From Paractinoplanes brasiliensis (lineage in GTDB: Bacteria; Actinomycetota; Actinomycetes; Mycobacteriales; Micromonosporaceae): a stretch of 64,000 nt of DNA. Below, piece by piece: positions 50,520-60,251 of the stretch. Made by a program: the position numbers and the translations under genes. The stretch lies in assembly GCF_004362215.1 (NCBI RefSeq), contig NZ_SNWR01000002.1, forward strand, positions 1,116,001 to 1,180,000. The letters are read 5' to 3'. The first letter of the stretch is position 1, and every line of letters begins with the position of its first letter. A model generated the notes under the pieces. It was not told where the DNA came from. It was given only the letters and a program-made list of their open reading frames with translations, and did not search any database.

Positions 50520-51293
50520 CTACCGGTGTGGCTGCTGACCCCGGCGCAGCAGATAGGTGTCCATGACCCAGCCGCGGCTCTGTCTCGCCGCCGTCCGCCG
50601 GGACCAGATCTGGTCGGCGATCTCGTCCAGGTTGCCGGCCATCAGGTGTTCGTCGGGCGAGCCGAGGTTCGCGCCCCACCAGATCCGCCAGGCCGACGGG
50701 TCAGGGAGCCGGCGGCAGGTCAACGTCCCGTCGAGCACGACAACGAGATTGTCGTGTGCCGCCGCGTCGTCGAGCAAGCGGCGGCCGGTCGTGATGGTGA
50801 TCGGGCCACCGATCGCGTTGAGGACGAGCCGATGGCGTGCCGCCAGCAACTGGACGCTGCTGAGGCCGGGCACGACGTCCACCACGACGTCGACCCGTGC
50901 GCGTTCGACGATGCGGTCGGCCACCCGGATCGCCGAGTCGTACAGGGAAGGATCGCCCCAGACGAGCACCGCGGCATCGCCCGGGTTGTCCAGCAAGACC
51001 TGCTCGAAGGCCCGCACCCGCGCCTCGTGCCAGTCGCGCACCGCGGAGGTGTACTCGGCCCGGCCGGCACGGTCGCGCTCCGGGTCGGGCACCGGCACGA
51101 GCCGCCAGGGACCGGTGACGTGCCGGGCGCAGATCGCCTCGCGCATCGCGATGAGGTCGGCAGTACCCGGGTGCTGTCCGGTCTTGTCGGCGACGAGGAA
51201 GTAGTCGGCCTCGTTGAGTGCCCGGACCGCCTGTGCCGTGACCAGCTCGGGGTCACCCGGGCCGAGCCCGACCAGGGTGAGGCGCCGTGTCAC
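50520..51293 (-). CDS. cobF: precorrin-6A synthase (deacetylating)
   Basis: 257 residues; GTG 51293 overlaps the cobN stop (GTGA). Tetrapyrrole methylase fold: LTLVGLGPGDPELVTAQAVR, VLVWGDPSLYDSA, and VVPGLSSVQLLAARH. CobF methylates C1 of precorrin-5 and removes acetate, a step specific to the aerobic (oxygen-dependent) cobalamin pathway. Second gene of the cobN-cobF unit, hence under the same riboswitch. Confidence 0.95.
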   Translation of the reverse strand: MTRRLTLVGLGPGDPELVTAQAVRALNEADYFLVADKTGQHPGTADLIAMREAICARHVTGPWRLVPVPDPERDRAGRAEYTSAVRDWHEARVRAFEQVLLDNPGDAAVLVWGDPSLYDSAIRVADRIVERARVDVVVDVVPGLSSVQLLAARHRLVLNAIGGPITITTGRRLLDDAAAHDNLVVVLDGTLTCRRLPDPSAWRIWWGANLGSPDEHLMAGNLDEIADQIWSRRTAARQSRGWVMDTYLLRRGQQPHR

Positions 51294-54200
51294 GCCTGGT
51301 CCTCCAGGTCCCCCTCGATCTCCAGGTACACGCGGGCCATGTCCGCCATGACCTCGGTGTCCGGCTCCGCCCACAGTCCGCGGTCGGCGGCCTCGTTCAG
51401 CCGTTCCACGATGCCGCGCAGCGCCCAGGGGTTCGCGTGACGCATGAACTGCTGGTTCGTCCCGTCGAGGACGTATTCGCGGGCCAGCGACTCGTACATC
51501 CAGTCGTGGACGACGCCGGCGGTGGCGTCGAGGCCGAACAGGTAGTCCACCGTGGCGGCGAGCTCGAACGCGCCCTTGTAGCCGTGACGCCGCATCGCCG
51601 CGATCCAGCGCGGGTTGACCACGCGCGAGCGGAACACGCGGTTGGTCTCCTCCTGCAGGGTGCGGGTGCGCACGGCGTCGGGCGTGGTGGAGTCACCGAC
51701 GTACGCCTTCGGCTCGGCGCCGGTCAGCGCGCGGACCGTGGCGATCATGCCGCCGTGGTACTGGAAGTAGTCGTCGGAGTCGGCGATGTCGTGCTCGCGG
51801 GAGTCGATGTTCTTCGCGGCGACGGCGATGCGCCGGTAGTTGGTACGCATGTCGTCGGTCGCCACGGCTCCGTCGAGGCCCCGGCCGTAGGCGAACCCGC
51901 CCCAGGCGGTGTAGACGGCGGCCAGGTCGGCGTCGTCGCGCCAGGTGCCGGACTCGACGACCTGGAGGATGCCGGCGCCGTAGGAGCCGGGCCTCGAGCC
52001 GAAGATCCGCGTGGTGGCCCTCCGCGGGTCGCCGTGCTCGGCGAGGTCCCGGCGGGTGTGCGCCCGCACGTAGTTGCGTTCGTCGGGTTCGTCGAGCCCG
52101 GCGACGAGCTGCACGGCGTCGTCGAGGATGTCGATGACGTGCGGGAAGGCGTCGCGGAAGAACCCCGAGATGCGCACGGTGACGTCGATGCGGGGCCGGC
52201 CGAGCTCGTCGAGGTCGATCACCTCCAGGCCGTTGACCCGGCGTGAGGCCGTGTCCCAGGTCGGTCGTACGCCCAGCAGCGCCAGCACCTCGGCGACGTC
52301 GTCGCCGGAGGTGCGCATCGCGGAGGTGCCCCACACGGAGAGGCCGACCGATCGGGGGTGCTCGCCGGTCTCGGCGAGGTGCCGCGCGACGAGGGACTCG
52401 GCCATGGCCTGTCCCGTTTCCCAGGCCAGACGGGACGGGACGGCACGCGGGTCGACGGTGTAGAAGTTGCGGCCGGTCGGCAGGACGTTGACCAGTCCGC
52501 GCAGTGGGGAGCCGGAGGGCCCGGCCGGGACGAAACCGCCGTCGAGCGCGTGCAGGACGTTGGTCAGTTCGCCGGTGGTGGCGGCCAGCCGCGGAACGAC
52601 CTGCTCGACGGCGAAGCGCAGGACGTCGCGTACCACCGGGTCCTCGTGCAGCGCGTCGATCGCGCCGGCCCGCCAGCCGGACTTCTCCATCGCCTCGATC
52701 AGGGCGCGGGCCTGTGCTTCCACCGCGTCGACCTCGGATGCCGGGGCGTCCTCCGCAAGACCGAGGGCAGCGCGCAGGCCGGGCAGCGCCCGGTTCTGGC
52801 CGCCCCAGACCTGTGTCGCGCGGAGCACCGCGAGGACGAGGTTGACCCGTGCCTGTCCGGCCGGCGCCTGGCCGAGCACGTGCAACCCGTCGCGGATCTG
52901 CACGTCCTTGATCTCGCACAGCCAGCCGTCGACGTGCAGCAGGAAGTCGTCGAACTCCTCGTCCCCGGGGCGTTCGTCCAGGCCGAGGTCGCGGTGCATC
53001 TGCGCCGACTGCATGAGCGTCCAGATCTGCCGGCGGACCGCGGGGAGCTTGGCCGGGTCCATGGCCGCGACGTTGGCGTGCTCGTCGAGCAGTTGTTCCA
53101 GCTTGGCGATGTCGCCGTAGCTCTCGGCGCGGGCCATCGGCGGCACGAGGTGGTCGACGATGGTGGCGTGCGCGCGGCGCTTGGCCTGGGCGCCCTCGCC
53201 GGGATCGTTGACCAGGAACGGGTAGATCAGCGGCATGCTGCCGATCGCCGCGTCGGTGGCGCACGCGGCCGAGAGGGCGGCGTTCTTTCCCGGCAGCCAC
53301 TCCATCGACCCGTGTTTGCCCAGGTGCACCACCGCGTCCGCGCCGAAGCCGTGTTCGAGCCAGCGGTACGCCGCCAGGTAGTGGTGCGACGGGGGCATGG
53401 CCGGGTCGTGATAGATCGCGACCGGGTTCTCGCCGAAGCCCCGCGGCGGCTGGATGAGGATGACGACGTTGCCGGCGCGCAGGGTGGCCAGCACGATGTC
53501 GCCGGCGTCGTCGACGAACAGCGATCCGGGGGCCTCCCCCCAGGTCTCGGTCATGGCGTCGCGCAGCGCGGCGGGCAGCCGGGCGGTCCAGCGCCGGTAG
53601 TCGTCCCGGCTGATGCGCACATGTGACTCGTTGAGCTGGGCCTGGGTGAGCCACTCCTCGTCCTGCCCGCCGGCGGCGATGAGCGCGTGGATGAGCGCGT
53701 TGCCGGCCGTCGTGTCGGGGTCCTCCCCGGCGACCGGGGGCAGCGGGTCGAGCCCGGGGACGGCGCCGGGGTCGCCGAGGTCGTAGCCGGCGGCCCGCAT
53801 CGCGCGCAGCAGCCGGATCGCCGACACGGGTGTGTCGAGGCCGACGGCGTTGCCGATGCGGCTGTGTTTGGTCGGGTAGGCCGACAGGACGAGGGCCACT
53901 TTGCGCTCGGCGGGCGGAACGTGCCGTAGCCGGGCGTGGTTGACGGCGATGCCCGCGACTCGGGAGCACCGCTCAGGGTCGGTCACGTAGCGGGGCAGGC
54001 CGTCGGCGTCGACCTCCTTGAACGAGAACGGGACGGTGATGAGGCGGCCGTCGAACTCGGGGATGGCGATCTGGGACGCCGAGTCGAGCGGGGTGACGCC
54101 CTCGTCGGACGCCTCCCACTCGGCTCTGCCGGACGTGAGCGCCAGAGCCTGCAGCACGGGGACGTCGAGTGCGCGCAGCCGCTCGACGTCCCAGGACTCG

Positions 54201-54904
54201 TCGTCCCCGCCGGCGCTCGCGGTGGCGGGCCGGGCGCCGCCGGCGGCCAGGACGGTGACGACGATCGCGTCCAGGGTGGCGAGTTCGGCGTACAGCGCGT
54301 CGGGCGCCGCCCGCAGCGACGAGACATAGATCGGCACGCCGGCGGCTGTGCCGGTGGCATCGACGGCGCCGGCGAGTTCATGGGCGAAAGCGTTGTTGCC
54401 GCTCACCTCGTGTGCCCGGTAGTACAGGACACCGACGCGGGGCCCGGCGCTCGCCGCCGGCCGCCGGCTGACCCCCCACTCGGGCAGGACGGCCGGCGGT
54501 TCGAAACCCTCGCCGGTCAGCAGCACGGTGTCGGACAGGAAGGCGTGCAGCTGGCGGAGGTTCACCGCGCCGCCCTCGGCGAGGTAGCGGTGCGCCTCGG
54601 CGCAGACGCCGATCGGGACGGTCGACAGCTCCATCAGCGCGGCGTTCGGCGTTCGTTCCCCGCCGAGCACGACCAGGGGACGGCCGGTGTCGCGGACGAG
54701 CGCGGCGAGGTCGCGTACGTCCTCGGGCGAGCCGAGCACCCGCAGCACGATCAGGTCCGCCTCGGTAGCCAGGGTGTCGCGGCGCTCGGCGGTGAGCCGG
54801 GCGGGGTTGGCCCAGGAGTAGTCCGCGTTGCTGGCCCGCGCCGACAGCAGGTCGGTGTCCGAGGTGGACAGCAGAGCGATGCGCGGACGCAGCGATGAGG
54901 ACAC
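51290..54904 (-). CDS. cobN: cobaltochelatase subunit CobN
   Basis: 1204 residues from GTG 54904 with GAAGGAAG 6 bases upstream; codons before that belong to the riboswitch. CobN/BchH family throughout: YYRAHEVSGN near the N-terminus, VALVLSAYPTKHSRIGNAVG, VVHLGKHGSMEWLPGK, NLVLAVLRATQVWGGQNRAL, VNVLPTGRNFYTVDPRAVPS, SVWGTSAMRTSGDDVAE, and RIFGSRPGSYGAGIL. Large subunit that inserts Co(II) into hydrogenobyrinic acid a,c-diamide with ATP. In actinobacteria it pairs with a fused ChlI/ChlD-type subunit such as the one at 60.4-62.4 kb. Confidence 0.97.
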   Translation of the reverse strand: MSSSLRPRIALLSTSDTDLLSARASNADYSWANPARLTAERRDTLATEADLIVLRVLGSPEDVRDLAALVRDTGRPLVVLGGERTPNAALMELSTVPIGVCAEAHRYLAEGGAVNLRQLHAFLSDTVLLTGEGFEPPAVLPEWGVSRRPAASAGPRVGVLYYRAHEVSGNNAFAHELAGAVDATGTAAGVPIYVSSLRAAPDALYAELATLDAIVVTVLAAGGARPATASAGGDDESWDVERLRALDVPVLQALALTSGRAEWEASDEGVTPLDSASQIAIPEFDGRLITVPFSFKEVDADGLPRYVTDPERCSRVAGIAVNHARLRHVPPAERKVALVLSAYPTKHSRIGNAVGLDTPVSAIRLLRAMRAAGYDLGDPGAVPGLDPLPPVAGEDPDTTAGNALIHALIAAGGQDEEWLTQAQLNESHVRISRDDYRRWTARLPAALRDAMTETWGEAPGSLFVDDAGDIVLATLRAGNVVILIQPPRGFGENPVAIYHDPAMPPSHHYLAAYRWLEHGFGADAVVHLGKHGSMEWLPGKNAALSAACATDAAIGSMPLIYPFLVNDPGEGAQAKRRAHATIVDHLVPPMARAESYGDIAKLEQLLDEHANVAAMDPAKLPAVRRQIWTLMQSAQMHRDLGLDERPGDEEFDDFLLHVDGWLCEIKDVQIRDGLHVLGQAPAGQARVNLVLAVLRATQVWGGQNRALPGLRAALGLAEDAPASEVDAVEAQARALIEAMEKSGWRAGAIDALHEDPVVRDVLRFAVEQVVPRLAATTGELTNVLHALDGGFVPAGPSGSPLRGLVNVLPTGRNFYTVDPRAVPSRLAWETGQAMAESLVARHLAETGEHPRSVGLSVWGTSAMRTSGDDVAEVLALLGVRPTWDTASRRVNGLEVIDLDELGRPRIDVTVRISGFFRDAFPHVIDILDDAVQLVAGLDEPDERNYVRAHTRRDLAEHGDPRRATTRIFGSRPGSYGAGILQVVESGTWRDDADLAAVYTAWGGFAYGRGLDGAVATDDMRTNYRRIAVAAKNIDSREHDIADSDDYFQYHGGMIATVRALTGAEPKAYVGDSTTPDAVRTRTLQEETNRVFRSRVVNPRWIAAMRRHGYKGAFELAATVDYLFGLDATAGVVHDWMYESLAREYVLDGTNQQFMRHANPWALRGIVERLNEAADRGLWAEPDTEVMADMARVYLEIEGDLEDQA

Positions 54905-54960
54905 GGGGGTCTTCCTTCGTCCGGGGCCTGTGCGCGAGGCCTGGATGGGCACGTGTCGCA

Positions 54961-55135
54961 GACGGATCTGCGGCCAGCAGGTCTTCGGACTCGGGATCAA
55001 CCGGACGGAGCGCCTTCCCGGACCCGTGGTCCAGTGGCGTCGTGCCCCGCCCGTCACCCTCACCGCTGCGCGTCAGTCCCGGATTCGCACCGGGTTCCCT
55101 GGCTCATGGCTGAGTTTGACTGGCAGCACGACCGT
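54961..55135 (-). promoter_or_regulatory. cobalamin riboswitch upstream of cobN
   Basis: On the minus strand, GGGAACCCGGTGCGAATCC (55081-55099) is the conserved core of B12 riboswitches, followed by GCCACTGG and then the B12 box AGTCCGAAGACCTGC (54977-54991). It ends about 57 bases before the cobN start. Expected to shut off cobN-cobF when adenosylcobalamin is present. Outer boundaries are approximate. Confidence 0.93.
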
Positions 55136-55184
55136 AGCACCGACGGCCGGCGTCACCCCGTACGGGTTCTGGCACCATGTCGCC

Positions 55185-56063
55185 GTGACCGAGAGGACCC
55201 GCCGCGACCTGTGTCCCGGCCTGCTGCGCCCGTGGATCGCCGACGACGGCGCGCTCGTGCGGGTGCGCGTCCCCGGCGGGATCGTGCCGGTTGCGGCGCT
55301 GGGCGCACTGGTGGAGGTGGCACGTGCGTACGGCGATGGCTCCGTCCACCTGACCAGCCGCGCCAACCTGCAGGTACGCGGCATCGAGCACGACGGCGGA
55401 CGGCTGCCCGGCGCCGTCGTCGCCGGCATCGTCGCGACCGGGCTGGTGCCGTCGGCCTCGCACGAGCTGGTCCGCAACATCCTCGCCTCACCGCTCACCG
55501 GACGCAGTGGTGGCCGCGCCGATCTGCGCCCGGTCGTCGCCGGGCTCGACGCCCTGCTCTGTGCCGAGCCCCGGCTCACCGCGCTGACCGGACGGTTCCT
55601 GTTCGTGCTCGACGACGGCCGCGGCGACCTGGTCGAACGTGACCTCGACCTGGGACTCGTGGCGCTCGGCCCGGACACCGCGCAGCTGCGCGCCGGAACG
55701 TCGGCCTGGGGTCCCGTCGTCCGGCTGGACGGGGCCGCTGCGGCGCTGACGGGGCTCGCCGTACGCTTCGCCGGACTCGCCGGGAACCGGCCGGACTCGC
55801 CCTGGCACGTCGACGAGCTGCCCGGCTCCGGCGCCGCGCTGCTGGGCAGCGTGCTCGACCGGGCCGACCGGACCCGGGTGAGCACTCCCCCACCCGCACT
55901 CGGCAGGATCGTGCAGGATGACGGCCGTGTCGCCGTACACCTCGCCGTTCCCGGCGGCCGGGTGGACGCGGCCGTGCTGGACGAAGTCCGCGCTCTCGGC
56001 GCGGGCGAGATCGTTGTCACACCGCACCGCACCCTGCTCGTCCCCGACCTGGAGAACGCATGA
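55185..56063 (+). CDS. cobG: precorrin-3B synthase-like protein CobG, lacking Fe-S cysteines
   Basis: 292 residues from GTG 55185 (VTERTRRDLCPGLLRPW). Nitrite/sulfite-reductase ferredoxin-like half-domains: IADDGALVRVRVPGGIVPVA, YGDGSVHLTSRANLQVRG, SASHELVRNILASPLTGRSG, and GRFLFVLDDGRGDL. Only two Cys are present and neither is in a C-x5-C...C-x3-C cluster, so the 4Fe-4S/siroheme site of true CobG is missing. Position before cobH and cobIJ supports a role in the ring-contraction steps. Either a degenerate CobG or a variant using another partner. Confidence 0.85.
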   Translation: MTERTRRDLCPGLLRPWIADDGALVRVRVPGGIVPVAALGALVEVARAYGDGSVHLTSRANLQVRGIEHDGGRLPGAVVAGIVATGLVPSASHELVRNILASPLTGRSGGRADLRPVVAGLDALLCAEPRLTALTGRFLFVLDDGRGDLVERDLDLGLVALGPDTAQLRAGTSAWGPVVRLDGAAAALTGLAVRFAGLAGNRPDSPWHVDELPGSGAALLGSVLDRADRTRVSTPPPALGRIVQDDGRVAVHLAVPGGRVDAAVLDEVRALGAGEIVVTPHRTLLVPDLENA

Positions 56064-56725
56064 GTCTCACCGCACCGCCACGCCGCTACGACTACGTCAC
56101 CGACGGCGCGGCGATCTACGAGGCCTCGTTCGCCACCATCCGCGCCGAGACTGATCTCACGGGCGTGCCCGCCGACGCCGAGAAGGTCGCGGTACGGATG
56201 ATCCACGCCTGCGGGCAGACCGGCCTCATCCGGAACCTGGTGATCCATCCCGGTCTGGTGGCGGCCGCGCGGGGCGCGCTGGAGGCGGGGGCGCCGATCC
56301 TGACCGACGCGCACATGGTCGCCGCCGGCGTCACCCGCGCCCGGCTGCCGCGCGCCAACGAGGTCCGCTGTTACCTGCGTGAGCCCGAGGTCCCGGAGCT
56401 CGCCCGAGCCTGGGGCACGACCCGGTCGGCCGCGGCGGTGTCGCTGTGGGCCGAGCATCTCGCCGGCGCGGTCGTCGCCTTCGGCAACGCGCCCACCGCC
56501 CTGTTCCATCTGCTGGAGATGCTGCGCGACGGGGCGCCACGACCGGCCGCGATCATCGGCACGCCGGTGGGCTTCATCGGCGCGGCCGAGTCCAAGCAGG
56601 CGCTGATCGACCTCGCCGCCGACGCCCCCGGGCTCGACGTGCCGTACCTCGTGGTGACCGGGCGCCGGGGCGGCTCGGCGATGGCCGCGTCCGCGCTGAA
56701 CGCCCTCGCCCGGGAGGCGGAGTGA
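56060..56725 (+). CDS. cobH: precorrin-8X methylmutase
   Basis: 221 residues; ATG 56060 overlaps the cobG stop (ATGA). Catalytic His in MIHACGQTGLI near residue 49. Further motifs: AGAPILTDAHMVAAGVTRAR, FGNAPTALFHLLEML, and IIGTPVGFIGAAESKQALID. Moves a methyl group from C11 to C12 to give hydrogenobyrinic acid. Coupled to cobIJ by a GTGA overlap. Confidence 0.96.
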   Translation: MSLTAPPRRYDYVTDGAAIYEASFATIRAETDLTGVPADAEKVAVRMIHACGQTGLIRNLVIHPGLVAAARGALEAGAPILTDAHMVAAGVTRARLPRANEVRCYLREPEVPELARAWGTTRSAAAVSLWAEHLAGAVVAFGNAPTALFHLLEMLRDGAPRPAAIIGTPVGFIGAAESKQALIDLAADAPGLDVPYLVVTGRRGGSAMAASALNALAREAE

Positions 56726-58224
56726 ACGGGCGGCTGTCCGGCGTCGGGGTCGGGCCGGGTGATCCGGAACTCCTCACGCTCAAAGCCGCCCGGCTGATCG
56801 GCGCGGCCCAGGTCATCGCCTATCACCAGGGCGTCGGCAAGCAGTCCAACGCGCGCCGTGTCGCCGCCGGGCTGTTCCCGGACGACGTGATCGAGGAGGC
56901 TCTGGTCTATCCGGTCACGACCCAGAGCACCGAGCACCCGGGCGGGTACGCCGGGGCGATGGCCGATTTCTACGCCGAGTCCACCGAGCGGCTGCGGACG
57001 CACCTGACGGCGGGCCGCGACGTCGTCGTGCTGGCCGAGGGTGATCCGATGCTCTACGGCTCGTTCATGTACCTGCACGACCGTCTCGCCGGCGAGTTCG
57101 ACACCCAGGTCGTCGCCGGTGTGCCCGCCTTCGCCGCCGCGACCGCCACCACCGCCCTGCCGCTGGTCCGGCAGACCGACGTGCTGACCGTGCTGCCCGG
57201 CACGTTGCCCGAGCCGGAGCTGGCCCGCCGTCTCGCCGACACCGACGGGGCGGTGATCATGAAGCTGGGCCGGACGTTCGCCAAGGTCCGCTCCGCGCTC
57301 GAGCAGGCCGGACGGATCGACGGGTCCTGGTACGTCGAACGGGCGTCGATGACCGCCGAGCGGGTGCTGCCGGTCGCCGACGTGGACCCCGCCACCGTGC
57401 CGTACTTCTCGATCGTGCTGGTACCCGGGGACACCCGTCCCGATGTCTCCCGCTACGACCGCCCGGCAGCCGAGGCCCCCGAACCCGCCCCCGGCGCCGA
57501 GGTCGTCGTCGTGGGCCTCGGCCCCGGCCCCGACCGGTGGTTGTCCCCCGAGGCGTCGCAGGTGCTCGCCGAGGTCGGCCACGTCGTCGGCTACGGGCCG
57601 TACGTGCAGCGAGTCGCGCAGCGCCCCGGGCTCGTGCGCCACGCGTCCGGCAACACGGTGGAGCTCGACCGGGCCCGGGAGGCGCTCGAGCTGGCGCTGG
57701 CCGGTGAGCGGGTCGCCGTGGTCTCCGGAGGTGACGCGGGCGTCTTCGGCATGGCGTCGGCGGTGTTCGAGGCGGCAGAAGATCCCCGGTACACCGACGT
57801 CGCCGTACGGGTCGTGCCGGGTATCTCCGCGGTCCAGGCCGTCGCGGCGCGCGCAGGCGCACCGATCGGCGCTGACTTCGCGGTGATGAGCCTGTCGGAC
57901 CGGCTCAAACCGTGGGAGGTCGTGGAGAAGCGGCTGCGCGCGGTCGCCGAGGCCGATCTGGTGCTGGCCCTCTACAACCCGCGCTCACGCTCACGCACCG
58001 AACAGGTCGCACGGGCCCGGGACGTGCTGCTGGAGCGCAAGTCGCCGCGGACCGTCGTCGTCGTGGGCCGCGACATCGGCCGCGCCGGCGAAAGTCTGAC
58101 CGTCACCACGCTCGGCGAGCTCGAGCCCGGGAACATCGACATGAAATGCCTGGTGATCGTCGGCGCGTCGGGCACCCGGGTCACCGCGGCCGGACGGGTC
58201 TGGAGCCCGCGCTTCGTCGCCTGA
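56722..58224 (+). CDS. cobIJ: bifunctional precorrin-2 C20- / precorrin-3B C17-methyltransferase
   Basis: 500 residues from GTG 56722 (overlap with cobH stop). Two tandem methylase domains: residues 1-240 CobI-like (SGVGVGPGDPELLTLKAARL, VVVLAEGDPMLYGSFMYLHD, GVPAFAAATATTALPL), residues 250-500 CobJ-like (VVVVGLGPGPDRWLSPEASQ, GYGPYVQRV, VAVVSGGDAGVFGMASAV, LALYNPRSRSR). The fusion is common in actinobacteria and puts the C20 and C17 methylations on one chain. Stop TGA abuts the stop of convergent cobM in the palindrome TGATCA. Confidence 0.96.
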   Translation: MNGRLSGVGVGPGDPELLTLKAARLIGAAQVIAYHQGVGKQSNARRVAAGLFPDDVIEEALVYPVTTQSTEHPGGYAGAMADFYAESTERLRTHLTAGRDVVVLAEGDPMLYGSFMYLHDRLAGEFDTQVVAGVPAFAAATATTALPLVRQTDVLTVLPGTLPEPELARRLADTDGAVIMKLGRTFAKVRSALEQAGRIDGSWYVERASMTAERVLPVADVDPATVPYFSIVLVPGDTRPDVSRYDRPAAEAPEPAPGAEVVVVGLGPGPDRWLSPEASQVLAEVGHVVGYGPYVQRVAQRPGLVRHASGNTVELDRAREALELALAGERVAVVSGGDAGVFGMASAVFEAAEDPRYTDVAVRVVPGISAVQAVAARAGAPIGADFAVMSLSDRLKPWEVVEKRLRAVAEADLVLALYNPRSRSRTEQVARARDVLLERKSPRTVVVVGRDIGRAGESLTVTTLGELEPGNIDMKCLVIVGASGTRVTAAGRVWSPRFVA

Positions 58225-58980
58225 TCAGCCGCGCCCGCGGCGCTCGCGGCCGGCCGAGTAGAGGAAGGACTCCCCACCGCGGACGTCCGCGGCCACTGCC
58301 GGGCCGACCAGGATGACCGCGGCCTGCCGCAGGCCCGCGGCCTCGACCCGGTCGCCGATGTCGGCCAACGTGCCGCGCAGGATGAGCTCCTGCGGCTGCG
58401 ACACCCGGAACACCACCACGACCGGGCAGTCGTGGCCGTAGTGCCCAGCCAGTCCGGCAGCCAGCTCGCGGGTACGCGTGACGGCGAGGTGCAGGGCCAG
58501 CGTCGCCCCCGTCGCGGCGTACGCGGCCAGCTCCTCCCCCGGCGGCATGGGGGTGGACCGGGCCTGCGCGCGGGTGAGCACGACCGATTGGGCCAGCTCC
58601 GGGACGGTCAGCTCGGCGCCGACGGCGGCCGCGGCAGCCGCGTACGCCGGCACACCGGGAGTGATGTCCCACGGGACCCGGGCGGCGTCGAGCCGGCGTG
58701 CCTGCTCGTGCACCGCGGAGTACAACGACGGGTCACCGGAACACAGCCGTACGACCTCCGACCCGTCGGCGTGGGCCCGCACCAGGTGGGTGGTGATCCG
58801 GTCCAGGTCGAGCTGCTGGGTGTCGATCAGCCGCGCGTCGTCGCGGCAGTGATCCAGCACCGCCGCGTCGAGGTAGGTGCCCGGGTACAGGCACACGTCG
58901 GCGGCCTCGAGCAGGCGTACCGCACGCAGCGTGAGCAGGTCGGCGGCGCCCGGCCCCGCCCCGACGAAGTGAACTGTCAC
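58225..58980 (-). CDS. cobM: precorrin-4 C11-methyltransferase
   Basis: 251 residues; GTG 58980 overlaps the cobL stop (GTGA). Methylase motifs: VTVHFVGAGPGAADLLTLRA, LYPGTYLD, VVRLCSGDPSLYSAVHEQAR, ITPGVPAYAAAAAAVGAELT, and PVVVVFRVSQPQELILRGTL. Methylates C11 of precorrin-4. Operon with cobL. Confidence 0.96.
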   Translation of the reverse strand: MTVHFVGAGPGAADLLTLRAVRLLEAADVCLYPGTYLDAAVLDHCRDDARLIDTQQLDLDRITTHLVRAHADGSEVVRLCSGDPSLYSAVHEQARRLDAARVPWDITPGVPAYAAAAAAVGAELTVPELAQSVVLTRAQARSTPMPPGEELAAYAATGATLALHLAVTRTRELAAGLAGHYGHDCPVVVVFRVSQPQELILRGTLADIGDRVEAAGLRQAAVILVGPAVAADVRGGESFLYSAGRERRGRG

Positions 58981-60173
58981 GATTCTCCCTTGCGGACGGA
59001 CCATTGGCTGACGGCCCGCGCGGGCGTCCAGCCGGTGAAGCCTCCGAGCGGCTCGGCCCGCTCGACGTGCAGGCGGACGAGTTCCCCGCCCCGGCGGCGG
59101 TGCTGTTCCAGCAGCACCGCCTCGGTCTCGGCGGTGACCCCGTGAACGACGAGCCGGCCACCGGCGCCGAGCGCGTCCCAGCACGTGTCCAGCACGCCGG
59201 GGACCGTGGCCCCGCCACCGACGAACACCGCGTCGGGACGTTCGAGACCGGACAGGGCCCCGGGCGCCGAGCCTTCGACCGTACGCAGGCCGGGCACGCC
59301 GAGGGCTGCCGCGTTGCGCCGCACCAGCGCCGCCCGGTCGGGGCGGGACTCGACCGCGATCGCCCGCGCCGTCGGCCAGGCCCGCATCCACTCCACGCCG
59401 ATCGAGCCGCTGCCGGCGCCGACGTCCCACAGCAGCTGACCGGGCGCGGGCGCGAGCCGGGCCAGGGCGCCGGCCCGCAGGTCCCGTTTGGTGATCTGCC
59501 CGGTGTGCTCGAACGCGTCGTCGGGCAGCATCCCACCCGCCGCCCAGCCCGGACCGGCGCCGCGGACCTCCACGGCGAGGACGTTCAGCCGCGGCACCTC
59601 TTCGACGTCCCACCCGGCAGCGGTGGTCTCGGCACACGACTCCCCGGCGGCGCCGAGGTCACCGAGCACGACCAGCCGGGACTGCCCCCAGCCGAACCCG
59701 GTGAGCACGCCGGCGACGGCCGCGGGTGTCGTCTCGTCGCTGGACAGGACCAGCAGCCGCCGGCCGGCCGCCAACGCGGGCACGACCAGCCGTACGTCCC
59801 GGCCGACCAGGCTCACGGTGGTCACTGACTCGGCCGGCCAGCCGAGACGTGCCCGGGCGAGAGCCACCGACGAGACCCCGGGAACGATGGTCACCCGATC
59901 TCGGCCGAGAACGTCCAGCAGCGTCGTGCCGATGCCCGACACGAGCGGGTCACCGGAGGCCAGTACGACGACCGGCCCTCGTGCCGCGGCCAGCAGACCT
60001 GGGAGATTGTCCCGCAGCGGCGACGGCCACGTCAGGCGCTGCTGACCGTCGACCGGCGGTACGGCATCGAGGTGCCGACGCCCGCCGAGCAGCGTCGCGG
60101 CCGCCCGCACGAGCGCCCGGGACGGCTCCGGCAGACCCACCCACCCGTCAGCCCCGATCCCCACGACGGTCAC
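58977..60173 (-). CDS. cobL: precorrin-6Y C5,15-methyltransferase (decarboxylating)
   Basis: 398 residues from GTG 60173 (VTVVGIGADGWVG), chosen because GGAGG lies 5-6 bases before it; the ATG at 60185 overlaps that ribosome site and has none of its own. The N-terminal CobE-type methylase (VVVLASGDPLVSGIGTTLLD) is followed by a C-terminal CbiT-type methyltransferase (TKRDLRAGALARLAPAPGQL, then WDVGAGSGSIGVEWMR). Adds methyls at C5 and C15 and decarboxylates the acetate at C12. No riboswitch seen on this side. Confidence 0.95.
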   Translation of the reverse strand: MTVVGIGADGWVGLPEPSRALVRAAATLLGGRRHLDAVPPVDGQQRLTWPSPLRDNLPGLLAAARGPVVVLASGDPLVSGIGTTLLDVLGRDRVTIVPGVSSVALARARLGWPAESVTTVSLVGRDVRLVVPALAAGRRLLVLSSDETTPAAVAGVLTGFGWGQSRLVVLGDLGAAGESCAETTAAGWDVEEVPRLNVLAVEVRGAGPGWAAGGMLPDDAFEHTGQITKRDLRAGALARLAPAPGQLLWDVGAGSGSIGVEWMRAWPTARAIAVESRPDRAALVRRNAAALGVPGLRTVEGSAPGALSGLERPDAVFVGGGATVPGVLDTCWDALGAGGRLVVHGVTAETEAVLLEQHRRRGGELVRLHVERAEPLGGFTGWTPARAVSQWSVRKGES

Positions 60174-60251
60174 CCGGTCCTCCATGGAGGAGCACCCTAG
60201 CCCGCCCACCGGCCCTTGCCCCGGCCGCCGGGGCGTCTATGGTGATGCACA

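Noticed and set aside
54490..54520. tRNA T-arm-like ggttcgaaaccc
   Set aside because: Lies within cobN coding sequence, and no cloverleaf can be formed around it.
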